A DNA stretch of 31,132 nt from NCBI GenBank assembly GCA_001579985.1, contig LRSR01012667.1:1-31132 (forward strand), in the 5' to 3' direction. Origin of the DNA: Hypsibius dujardini. Its lineage: Eukaryota > Tardigrada > Eutardigrada > Parachela > Hypsibiidae. Shown in pieces: positions 11,853 through 20,666 of the stretch. Position numbers and translations under genes: made by a program. Positions within the stretch are counted from its first letter, which is position 1. Each line of letters starts with the position of its first letter. The notes beneath the pieces are model-generated. The model was not told the DNA's origin. It searched no databases and saw only the letters and a program-made list of their open reading frames with translations.

Positions 11853-12457
11853 GTAATAACAATAATACTGGTAATATTAGTAATACTACTACTAATAATA
11901 ATAATAATAATACTGGTAATATTAGTAATAATAATAATAATAATAATAGTAATACTAGTAATACTAATACTAGTAATACTACTACTACTACTAATAATAA
12001 TACTGGTAATATTAGTAGTAATAATAAAAATAATAATAATAATAGTAATACTACTAATACTAATAATACTAATAATAGTAGTAATAGTAGTAGTAGTAGT
12101 AATAGTAGTAATGCTAATACTAGTAATGCTAATAATAGGAATACTAGTAATACTTAAAAAAGTACGAAGTAATAGTAATAAAGCGTACAAAAGTGCGCAG
12201 AAATTTCATTAAAATCATTTCACATTTTTGTATGACAAAATGATCACACGATTAATTCGTCGAAATTACAAATTTTAAGAAATTTTCTCAAGATTAAGTG
12301 TTAATTTATGCATCCATTGCCCGTTGATGTACTTTTGTGCTGATACCGGTATTACACTTACAATGACTACGGGTCTGTATGCTCGTGCCGTGTCGGGGAG
12401 TACTACACTGCCGAGGAGAGCGACACTGAAGACGAATACCCAGGAAGGCGCCTGCAT
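10279..12457 (-). CDS. PPT2: Palmitoyl-protein thioesterase 2-like lysosomal hydrolase, five exons
   Basis: Exons on the minus strand, in coding order: 12457-12362, 11750-11505, 11271-11192, 11006-10921 and 10658-10279. Phases agree and give 295 residues, close to the usual ~300 for PPT2. Residues 1-26 form a signal peptide (hydrophobic core near [13 protein letters not shown]). Mature sequence begins around YRPVVIVHG. The catalytic triad is visible: Ser103 in GYSQGG, Asp221 in [13 protein letters not shown] and His276 in GITHVKWH. Exon 3 supplies [13 protein letters not shown], the PPT2-type block after the nucleophile. Sequons include NISD, NATS, NLTK and NETV, consistent with a glycosylated luminal enzyme. 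VITPWQS and the form of the His region favour PPT2 over PPT1. In the family it hydrolyses fatty-acyl thioesters in the lysosome, with substrates other than palmitoylated proteins preferred. Exons 3 and 4 are short and easily missed. Confidence 0.94.
10697..10910 (-). repeat. CAGA tetranucleotide microsatellite in PPT2 intron 4
   Basis: A CAGA/CAGG array fills most of the intron between 10658 and 10921. On the PPT2 coding strand it reads TCTG, the same sense as the arrays in KYAT3. Open frames here are artefacts of the repeat. Confidence 0.9.
11813..12158. repeat. TAA/TAC/TAG trinucleotide microsatellite in PPT2 intron 1
   Basis: About 345 bases of imperfect AAT/ACT/AGT trinucleotides with a recurring ACTGGTAATATTAGTAA variant. 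It produces long Ile/Leu/Val and Ile/Thr/Ser open frames on both strands, which are not genes. It lies wholly in the 611-base intron between exons 1 and 2 of PPT2. Confidence 0.93.
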
Positions 12458-12882
12458 TGTCTGTCGTTTGTAAAGTAGGATTATTAAGTGGAAAAATAAG
12501 AGTGAGTAAGATTCGATAAGAAAGAGTTGGCCGCGTGACCGTCACGAGAAGAGGCTCTACGGCAAATACATTTCGAAATCTGCACTACACCACAGTGAAT
12601 GCGGCAAATGTTTGCTAGTAAACCAGAATGGCAACAGCGTTCCCAACTTCCAAGCTGAACCGTTGAGTCATCTGATCATAATCTACCTAGTACTAACCAA
12701 CGCGTGGTTGGGTGTTATATATAGCTCTCCAAACGAAACTCTCCGAATGTGAATAATTATCTGATCTCATGGAAGCCTAAATTTAGCATCAGTTCATGGT
12801 ACAGCGCCACCTATCGGTCTCTTTACGTCTACACATCACTGGTGCCTGTGCTCAACCTTGAACCCGTATATGCGGTAAACCC
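12458..12882. other. PPT2 upstream region
   Basis: Sequence upstream of the PPT2 start codon. It must hold the PPT2 promoter and leader, but I see no definite element. A TATATATAG motif occurs on the plus strand near 12717. No coding region is recognised. An 8-bp target duplication (GTAAACCC, 12875-12882) marks the boundary with the next element. Confidence 0.4.
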
Positions 12883-13842
12883 TAGGGAGGGCATCAAATG
12901 ACAAAAATTTCAAATTTTTTATTTGATTTTATTTGATTTGAATTTGATTTGGTTTGAATTTGAATTTGAATTTGAATTTGAATTTAATTTGAATTTAATT
13001 TGATTTGATTTGAATTTGATTTTGATTTGAATTTGATTTTGATTTGATTTTGATTTCGATTTTGATTTGATTTTGATTTTGATTTTGAATTTGATTTGAT
13101 TTTGAAACCATTTGATTTGACTTTAATTTGACGGCTACTTTGAAACGTAAAAACCTCAAAGCGTTTTCATGGTTTTTTTGGCCTTTTCGCAATTGTTAAG
13201 ACTTCAAATGTGTACAAATTCCAATCAATTTAATGTTTATTGCAATAAGGTACGCTCAAGACTGACATCCCTGCCGGTTCTTCTACTAATTAACTTGGAT
13301 ATACAGTTTCCACAAGGTAAACTACCCAACAGACAATATTTATTACTCTACTGTCGGATTCTTTTACTCAAAAAGTTTTAATATACTAGTACTTTTAATG
13401 AGGTTTGTGACCGTTAACGGGGCGGTGGAGAAATAGTTTTTATACTTAAACCCATACAAAATATATTTTAATCATGCCGGAAAACGCCAGTTAGGAACTT
13501 GAAATCTATCTTTTACTGATTTGCAACCGTAAATGCGTTAAGAAGTACGCAAAATTGGTTGGTCTGGCCCATTTTTGAAAACAAAATCATGCTGAAAATA
13601 ATTGAAAACAAACCAAAATCAAATCAAATGACTTTCAGATCAAAAAAGACCCCCATTTAATTTGATTTGATTTGAATTCGAATTGATTTGATTCGAATTT
13701 GATTTGATTTGATTTGATTTGGAATTGAATTGATTTGATTTGATTTGATTTGATTTGAATTCGATTGATTTGATTTGATTTGATTTGATTTGATTTGATT
13801 TGGAATTGAACATTTGACATTTGACATTTGATGCAATCCCTA
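12883..13842. mobile_element. hAT-like non-autonomous element (MITE), 960 bp, with 8-bp target duplication
   Basis: The element is flanked by perfect 8-bp direct repeats GTAAACCC (12875-12882 and 13843-13850). Its ends are TAGGGAGGGCATCAAAT and the inverse ATTTGATGCAATCCCTA, 17-base terminal inverted repeats with two mismatches. Eight-base target duplications and a YARNG-type terminus (TAGGG) are marks of the hAT superfamily. The interior holds TTTGA/TTTGAA simple sequence at about 12915-13140 and 13655-13810, with about 500 bases of unique AT-rich sequence between. No transposase is present. The Lys/Ser/Asn/Gln open frames on the minus strand come from the repeat. Confidence 0.88.
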
Positions 13843-14062
13843 GTAAACCCAATCGAATTCGATGATAAATCAAAGGAAATTATTACACTACTAGGTAGCT
13901 CTCATTCTCTTCTCATTTCGGGGAAAAGAAAAGCAGGGTGTGAGGGACTCAATAGTGGGACCCTAAATCTAAATTACATCTTTCAAAATCAAACACTGTT
14001 GTCTTTTGTTCGTTTTGCTATTAAATTACAAGCTGCTTGCAAGGACGGAACATCTCCAGGAC

Positions 14063-14237
14063 TAGGGATGGCATCAAATCTCAAATGTCAAATTCAAATC
14101 AAATCAAATCAAATGTCAAATGTCAAATTTTCATGGCAAGAAGGAGTGATAAGAAATCAAATGATCAAATGATCAAATGACTTTCCAAATCAAATCAAAT
14201 CAAAACTGCAGCTTTTCGTCATTTGATGCCATCCCTA
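14063..14237. mobile_element. hAT-like MITE, 175 bp, same family, with 8-bp target duplication
   Basis: Flanked by perfect 8-bp direct repeats TCCAGGAC (14055-14062 and 14238-14245). The terminal inverted repeats are a perfect 17 bases, TAGGGATGGCATCAAAT and its inverse. The interior is almost entirely CAAAT/TGTCAAAT simple sequence. It is a short version of the 960-bp element just upstream. Confidence 0.9.
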
Positions 14238-14245
14238 TCCAGGAC

Positions 14246-15206
14246 TGCGTTGTGAACTAAACGCAAGGTGTGGCACCCACTGCGTTCAATGTGGGCATAT
14301 ATACTATCCCAATCCCTATAGTTCTCCTACATGATGACATGAATTAAAGTATACATACACACACTCGTCGGTCAAAAGTCTTAGTTTCGTTGATGACCGT
14401 GACCGGAATATAAAGCGCGCCCATATACGCACCCGACGGTGAAACGTTGAGCTCCTCGATAGGCATGATTAGACGTTCAATTCGTGATCTCTCCGGACGC
14501 ATGAATATATATATTTTCCCAGCCCGTCTTTTGTCCATGTGTCTGCCTGTCTGTCTGCCTGCCTGTCTGTCTGTCTGTCTGCCTGTCTGCCTGTCTATGA
14601 GTTTGTCTGTCTGTCTATGAGTCTGTCTGTTTGTAATTACATAGTGCCTGGCTGTTCTCTCTTCGTCCCTGGACCCACGAGGGATCGGTCTGGATTTTGG
14701 CCAGCCATGTACTCATTGTACACATACCTAATAATAATGGAAGGAGGGATTAATTACGTCCTTTGTATATGGCCTCAAGGAAGTTGCGTGTTTCCCTTCG
14801 CGAGCACGGGGCGCAGCTCAAAACAGATTCCCACCAAAAGGAAAGAGTCGAGGAAGCACCGCCACGGGCTCTTACGCATCCGGAAAGGACAAACAGCGTG
14901 CACGTTGAAGGAGAGGGGAAGGACGCCATATTCGGACGCTGATGTGTTCGCCTGACTCTCGCGTCACTCTTGAAAAGGTTAAATAATTTGAGCTTTGAGC
15001 TCTTAAGCGGTAGTTTTAACGGCTTAGTCGGCACACGATTCATTCTTGTAGTCTTGATCTATTTACTGCTGCACTTGTCCTTGTATCTTTATTTCCCTGT
15101 CTAGCAGATTATTTTCGAGAAACTGTAAGTCCCTTATAATTATATTTATAATTTTATATTTTGTTAATTTTTCAATTTTTAAAAAAGCGAATCAAGGAAC
15201 AGCAAC
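14246..15206. other. Gene-poor interval with CTGT microsatellite and possible 5' leader exon of the next gene
   Basis: A CTGT/CTGC array lies at about 14537-14635. A 65-codon minus-strand open frame at 14344-14538 has no recognisable domain and I do not call it. A good donor (CT|GTAAGT) at 15124/15125 and a possible acceptor at 15187 could define a 5' non-coding exon of the peptide gene that starts at 15207. Nothing else is supported. Confidence 0.45.
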
Positions 15207-15726
15207 ATGGATGTGAACGGATTCGTCGTCTTGGCTTTGCTGGTCGCTCTGGTCAGCTGCAAAAGCCTCGAGAGGCCCGTGGCCCTGAACCCGAATCTGC
15301 GAGCTCGTAAGTGGGAGAGCTTTTCCATTTCTCCGGCATCAAGAGCTTTTGCCTGTTAGAGTTCTCTAACGACTAAATTTCAACACCATCTCATCGTAAA
15401 ATATATGAATTTAAATGTGACCATAATAAAATACTTATAACTAACTCTGGTAATAATATTCTATTTTTTTCGTCTTTAGATAATATTTCGGATTTTTATT
15501 ATTAGAAATTGAGAGTCTGCTGACGACGGATCCGGATCTGAATGCGCTGCTCCTGTCGGCGCTGACCGCCAAGGATCATTCCCTCGATGAGGATCTCAGG
15601 AGAGTTTTGGGGAGTAATCCGTTGTCGGCCAGTTTTCTGGAGGATTGGTTGGAGCAGCGGATGGAGCCCGGCAGCAAGAAAAGCGCCGACTCAATGGCCA
15701 AGCAGTGGTATCTCGGGAGGAAATGA
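15207..15726 (+). CDS. Candidate amidated neuropeptide precursor A (QWYLG-GRK terminus), two exons
   Basis: Exons 15207-15306 and 15506-15726 join in phase 1 and give 106 residues. Residues 1-18 form a clear signal peptide (VVLALLVALVSC core). The middle is an acidic, leucine-rich linker. A dibasic KK is followed by SADSMAKQWYLGRK and the stop. Cleavage at KK and at the final RK, then amidation of the exposed Gly, would give the 11-mer SADSMAKQWYL-amide. An AATAAA at 15784-15789 lies 58 bases after the stop. The last seven residues before the final RK share M.KQWYLG-type sequence with the precursor at 20667-21442, which has the same exon layout and intron phase. I do not recognise the family; the C-terminus fits no common arthropod, mollusc or vertebrate peptide I can name. 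That it is a secreted precursor is a strong inference; its function is unknown. Confidence 0.78.
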
Positions 15727-15783
15727 TTGGTCGACGATTATGTCTACGTGTGAAAGAGAAAAGTCGCTGCTCGCGCTGCGAAT

Positions 15784-15789
15784 AATAAA
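15784..15789 (+). promoter_or_regulatory. AATAAA polyadenylation signal of peptide precursor A
   Basis: A canonical hexamer 58 bases after the stop at 15726, in AT-rich sequence. Confidence 0.6.
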
Positions 15790-16035
15790 ATATGTTAATG
15801 CTTTTTATATAATATTTTAATCTTTTTAATCTTAATTTTTATTATGCAGATTTTTAACCTCTCTGCTTTAGTGCTACACACTGCTGTATGGCTGGCGAAA
15901 CTTCTATCTGCACATTTGCTAAAATAAAGATCACGTTACTGTCGGCGAATAAAGTGTGACGACAATGAAAATCCATTTTGGGATGGGAAACCATTCGGCA
16001 TTGGACGAAAAGGATGAAAAAAGTTAAAATTAGTC

Positions 16036-16085
16036 TAAAATAAAATAAAATAAAATAAAATAAAATAAAATAAAATAAAATAAAA
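16036..16085. repeat. TAAAA pentanucleotide microsatellite
   Basis: Ten perfect TAAAA units, trailing into degenerate TAATA sequence to about 16160. It lies downstream of precursor A. No gene is visible from 15790 to 16670. Confidence 0.95.
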
Positions 16086-16670
16086 TATAATATAATAACT
16101 AAGGTAAACTAAAGTAAAGTGAATTAAACTAAATTAAAATAATATAATATACTAATCTAAAATAGAGTGCTAAATTAAATTAAGAATAAAACTAATATTA
16201 ATTAGTTTTTGTCGACTAAATATTATTTGCCGAGACTTTATTAATTATGAATTTTATTCTAATTTTAATCCATTTATTTCATTAGTTTTGGTTCTTTGAT
16301 GTGTATACGTTTTAGCTTAGTTTCATAAACTTTCATTCTTTTTAGAAAAATCTTTTTGATGTTGATAATTTCACGACTTTTGAGGTCTTCAAGAGGCATA
16401 ACTGCGTTCATTTCAGACAAAAGACGCACTATAATGTTTTTGACAGAAAAAAAACAACCAGTTAAGATGTGGTGTCTGTAAATAATTTGAAGCGATCTCC
16501 GTCTAGTAAAATCGTTGATCGCGTTTCCGTATATAAAAAAAGAATAAAAGTCACATAGAAAGAACAGTTTCTAAATTCCTTATACAGTTTCTTTTCCTTC
16601 TACAGCTCCTTCTACAGTTCCTTGTACAGTTGTCCTTCCTTTCGTGCATTCTCTCCCTTTCATCTAATAC

Positions 16671-17197
16671 ACACTTGCTGTTGATGCTAATGTGCCCAAG
16701 TTAAAGACACCCTTTGAGCTTTGGCCCAGCAAATTAGGGGGGTCCGAGTTCGAGCCAATTCCAGCCAACTCGAACACCTGTTTTCGATCGATCAATTGAT
16801 TGAGCAAATTTATCTTTTGTCGGTTAAGCGTCCTTGATTGATTTCTTGAGTGTTTTTCGATGCCTAAAATGCCCCAGCCTAGTAAACCACGACCTTTAAA
16901 GCCGACCAGGACCTGTAAAGCCGACCAGGACCTGTAACGCCGACCAGGACCTGTAACGCTGACCACGACCTGTAACGCTGACCAAAGTTACATTTTGTAC
17001 TTTAGTATGTGTTTTTTCAGATTTTACTCAGTTCTGTTCTCCGATGGTTGAGGTAGTTCAATCAATAATCAATCAATTGTTGAAAAGCAGCAGCACGCGG
17101 TAACTGGAATTGGCTCGAATTCGGACCGCCCTATTTTGCTGGGCCAAAGCTTAAAGGGTGGCTTCGACTAGGGCACATAGACATCAAAAGCAAGTGT
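16671..17197. repeat. Long foldback element with about 130-bp arms
   Basis: The left arm (16671-16803) and right arm (about 17066-17197) are imperfect inverse copies. Matching blocks include ACACTTGCT, GCTTTGGCCCAGCAAA and GAGCCAATTCCAG. The core CAAAATGGGGYGGTCGGAGTTCGAGCCAAT-type block recurs at 525, 18690, 18945 and 19385. No coding frame is visible, so it is probably a MITE or foldback transposon. The loop holds a 19-base tandem repeat annotated separately. Confidence 0.82.
16888..16984. repeat. 19-bp tandem repeat inside foldback loop
   Basis: Five copies of CGACCAGGACCTGTAACGC with small changes (AAAGC or ACGCT at the end), in the loop of the foldback element at 16671-17197. Confidence 0.9.
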
Positions 17198-18630
17198 CAT
17201 AGTGACACTGTACAGCAGGGTCAAAGGGGCGGGCGTGGCGGTGATCCAAATGAGGAAGGGGTACTTTGTTGGGTTCCGGTTTCCGAGGTTAGGACAATTC
17301 ATTTACAAATGTGACCAAAATCTTGCGCTAATCGAACTAAGCCATGCAACTCGTTCCATGCATGGCTTTATGCACAGTCCGAGTGAAATGGCTTAACTCG
17401 GTTAGGGAAAAGATTTTGCCACGTGTGTACTGTATTCCCTCGATCTCAAGGGACGATTAAGCCCCACCTCCTCTAGTCATCGGTTGACTGTTCCATCGGA
17501 TTCACTGTGACGTGATTGGTTGAAATTTAACAGCAACTTGGCAGCGATTGATTGATTGATTAAGCGGAATTTCTTGACGCAAACATCGAATCAGTTGATT
17601 GATTGATTATAGGTACACAACAGCAAACGGTGATGAACAAATAAGATCCGGGGTGGATCAAATTAACTGGTCGGGCAAAAAAGTGTCTTTTGAGATCGGG
17701 GGATTACGGTACTACATGATCGTTTCCGTTCGGACGACAGTTGCCCCCGTTTCTGCCTTCGCAATCGCGACCACGTCGGACATTAAATTAAGCAGATTAT
17801 CCCAACGTGGGTTTATCCTAGATTCTGTCTCAAGCGCTTGTCTGAATTTGCATAAGTCACACATTCAATTCACAGACCAGATTTATTGAACAAAAATCTT
17901 GTTTATGTGAAAGAACAAGCCTCTAACAAAAAAGTGACAAAAACGTATGACCGGCTCTGAAGACATACAGGGTCCACCAGGAATATTGAGATATTCGATG
18001 TAGCATGAAATCTTTGAGAAAAGAAGAATTCGGGCACCAGTGCGCAAAACACTTCCTTTCTACACATTAACATCGTTTTAGCTCCGCCCCTACAAAAGTT
18101 TGAGTTTCATAGAGAGCAACCATTTCATGAGTTATCCTTTTAGGGTTACTTTGTTTGTTACACTGCCGTTAGAAGCACTTGACGGGAAGACAGAATTTCA
18201 AAGAAATCACTAACACAATCAAGCAATCAAGCAATTAAGCAATCAAGCAATCAAGCAATCAAGCAATCGACCCAGTGACCCCGTGGTGAAAAGTAAAATC
18301 GGCCATTTTAGTTAGCGACCCTAGGAAGGCTTCCTGTGTGAGATTTCGAATGTTTTTTTATCATAAACTTAATTCAAGCTTCAGGTGTGGCGTTTTTGTC
18401 ATTTGTGAGGTTAGCGTGAGTTGCGCTCAGTTTGCGTGGCCACCGTTTGAAAACTATTCGATGTTCGTGATGAACCCTGAAATTTGCATAAAAAAATATT
18501 GGAAGTATTATAAATTTGGGCAATTATACAAAAGTTAAAAATTTAGTTATATTAGTTCTAATTTAGTTTTTAGTTTTTTTTAGTTAGTTTAGTTAGTTTT
18601 ATTTTAATTTTTTAATATATATATAAACAT
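17198..18630. other. Gene-poor interval with repeat fragments
   Basis: No recognisable gene. A fragment at about 17425-17480 carries TCGATCTCAAGGGACGATT and TAAGCCCCACCTCC. This is the inverse of a GGAGGYGGGGCTTA motif that recurs at 19092 and 20196 in foldback elements. The plus-strand open frame at 17599-17889 (96 codons) has no domain I recognise. ATTGATTGATT runs are scattered. An 8-bp tandem array sits at 18217-18268. Confidence 0.5.
18217..18268. repeat. 8-bp tandem repeat AATCAAGC
   Basis: About 6.5 copies of AATCAAGC with one variant unit (AATTAAGC). Confidence 0.92.
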
Positions 18631-19464
18631 GTGGCAAAAACCTCAGGCCGACCGAGTTAAAGCCAACTTTTTACCGGCGTCTGGCAAAATGGGGTGGTCG
18701 GAGTTGGAGCCATTTTGGCCAATGCGTGCAGGAGCTGTTGAATGAGATCGTCACACCGGAACTCTGCAAAAAAGCTCTACCGTATGCTCGCGATCTCAAG
18801 GGACACTTTTCGGCCCTACCCGTAAACTGTAACCAACCCGGGCCGTGCCTATTGAGGGCAGTTCACCAAATTACCATTGCAGGGACAAATATACTTCAGG
18901 CCGATCTAATTAAAGCCAACTTTTACCGGCGCCCTGCAAAATGGGGTGGTCGGAGTTCGAGCCAATCAAATGGGAAAAGCACGACCGTATAATCAATCAA
19001 TCAAGCCCAACGGGTAAGCTGTACGAAATGAGCCAATCAGAGAAGAGTGAATCAGATGGAGCGTTCAATCCAGTGCAGGGCCATACTGAGGGAGGCGGGG
19101 CTTAGCTATCCCTTGAGATCGCGAGCATACGGTACGATGGGATTCCCGGGCGACTGAAAGACCATGATCAAGAATAAAGGCGCGCGCATCTCTCATTAAT
19201 TACTCAGTATTTTTCTGGTGATCCCTGTGGAACTCAGACTGTAATATTCCGGTTAATATTAGAAGGATTTTTCAGAAGTAGAGTTTTTAAAATCATTCAC
19301 TTCAAATATTGATTCCCGTAATATTGGTGTTAAATCAATAAATCAAGCAGTGTGAGAAACAGCTGCACGCATTGACCGAAATTGGCTTAAACTCCGACCG
19401 CCCCATTTTGCTAGGCGCTGCTAAAAATTTGGCTTTAATTCCGTCAGCCTGAAGTTTTTGCCAC
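18631..19464. repeat. Nested foldback locus, family B
   Basis: The outer arms of about 90 bases (18631-18721 and 19371-19464) are inverse copies. Both begin GTGGCAAAAAC on their own strand and contain CAAAATGGGG and GGTCGGAGTT. Inside sits a perfect 26-base inverted pair (18778-18803 and 19109-19134) with core GCTCGCGATCTCAAGGGA. The block at about 18890-18970 repeats part of the outer arm in direct orientation. The structure looks like one element inserted into another of the same family. Open frames here are incidental. Confidence 0.8.
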
Positions 19465-19945
19465 GTGTGTACTACGTGGTCGTACAGGCAGAGGCAGTGT
19501 GTCGGGTGATTAGAGCCGGTTTTGGCGAACTTCGAAATTATTCATCCAATTTCGATTTACTGTACGCTCCCGATTTCAAGGGTCAATTTTAGGTTCGGCC
19601 CGAAAACACCTTCCGTCGCTCGCCTGGTTGTTCATTCAGATTCACGTAAATTTTATCGACTTTAAAATTTTGTGCAAAATTTGCGATGGAAACACTGTTT
19701 TCCCGGTATTGCTGGAGAATCCGATAAATTTTGAGTGGCGATTGAATAATACGCGGCAATTTTCTAAATGAAATAAAACAATCAATCGACCGAAGTGGAA
19801 GAACGATAATATTTTTATTCGCAAAGGCCGTTGAATTATCATTTCAATCAAGCAAGGTAGCATAGCCTGTCAGGTAAAAACCAACGGGCCAATCACGGAC
19901 AAGTGAACGGAATTGAACGATCCGCTTAAGCTTGATGTGAATCAA
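19465..19945. other. No gene seen; repeat fragments
   Basis: Short fragments resemble the neighbouring foldback arms, for example CCCGATTTCAAGGGTCAATTTTAGG near 19568. No coding region is supported. Confidence 0.4.
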
Positions 19946-20239
19946 GTACTGTATTTTCGCGTTAGACAGGGATAGCGTACGAGCTGTGGAACGTTTAATC
20001 GGCCAGGCGGCGCTAGTGCTGTGTGTAGGGTGCACACAGCCGTGCACACGTTCCACTCCAGTATGACTGTTCCTGTCTAACGCGAAAATACAGTACTGTA
20101 CTGCCACGATTATAAGGGTAGGTTTTTTACACCGGGTGTGCACAACTGTGTGTGTGTGAGTGTGTGTGCTCACTCAGCACACAGGCGTGTGTGACGGAGG
20201 CGGGGCTTAACCCACCCTTAAAATCGTGGCAGTACAGTA
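19946..20239. repeat. Two adjoining hairpin elements sharing a TACAGTACTGTA junction
   Basis: The first hairpin has a perfect 25-base inverted pair at 19946-19970 and 20072-20096, and the similarity continues inward to GTGGAACGT/ACGTTCCAC. The second has 31-base arms with two mismatches at 20094-20124 and 20209-20239. The right arm of the first and the left arm of the second overlap in the palindrome TACAGTACTGTA. The second loop is GT-rich and contains GGAGGCGGGGCTTAA, a motif shared with other foldbacks in the window. Neither encodes a protein. Confidence 0.85.
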
Positions 20240-20666
20240 TTAAACAGCGATTGCGAATTTAGGGGCACACTTTTTCAAGTGAAGGTGCGTCCACGAATAT
20301 TCCCAGCCTAAGGGGAAATTATGTATATGTCATAAACTGCGTCAACCTCTCCGCTCTAAATGGCGGCACTTACCGAGGAGTCATTTCGCTCCATAATTAA
20401 TGCTCCTACCTCAGGAGGCGAGCGACAGTTAACGCCCTTCACGCCAGGCGCAATAATATCTGGAAAAAAAGAGCAAGTCCGTTTGGATGGCAAAACATTT
20501 CAGACGCGCATCGCGTCTGCATCAGAAATTTTAATTTCTTTTCTTCCACTCCATGACCTTCATGCAGTGAATATTTCTTTTGCTGGGCACCGCAATTTTC
20601 CTCGGATTTCAGTTCAACGTCAACTGATTCCGATTCGTTTTAGCTAAAGAAAAGTATTTCTAAAAC
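20240..20666. other. Upstream region of peptide precursor B, with an unrecognised small ORF
   Basis: A 95-codon ATG-initiated frame at 20360-20647 ends 19 bases before the precursor B start. It has no signal peptide, domain or family I recognise. It may be chance or a long upstream ORF in the leader. No other feature is seen. Confidence 0.3.

Noticed and set aside
11571-12212. Long Ile/Leu/Val- and Ile/Thr/Ser-rich open frames on both strands
   Set aside because: Produced by the TAA/TAC/TAG microsatellite in PPT2 intron 1; the first part is the antisense of a PPT2 exon.
12995-13873. Lys/Ser/Asn/Gln repeat proteins on the minus strand
   Set aside because: Translations of TTTGA simple sequence inside the 960-bp MITE.
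14344-14538. Minus-strand open frame of 64 residues that looks protein-like
   Set aside because: No domain recognised, no clear acceptor, and a chance frame of this length is expected; a GT-rich tract at its 3' end only mimics a donor.
17599-17889. Plus-strand open frame of 96 residues
   Set aside because: Low complexity is absent, but there is no recognisable family, splice context or neighbouring exon; it lies among repeat fragments.
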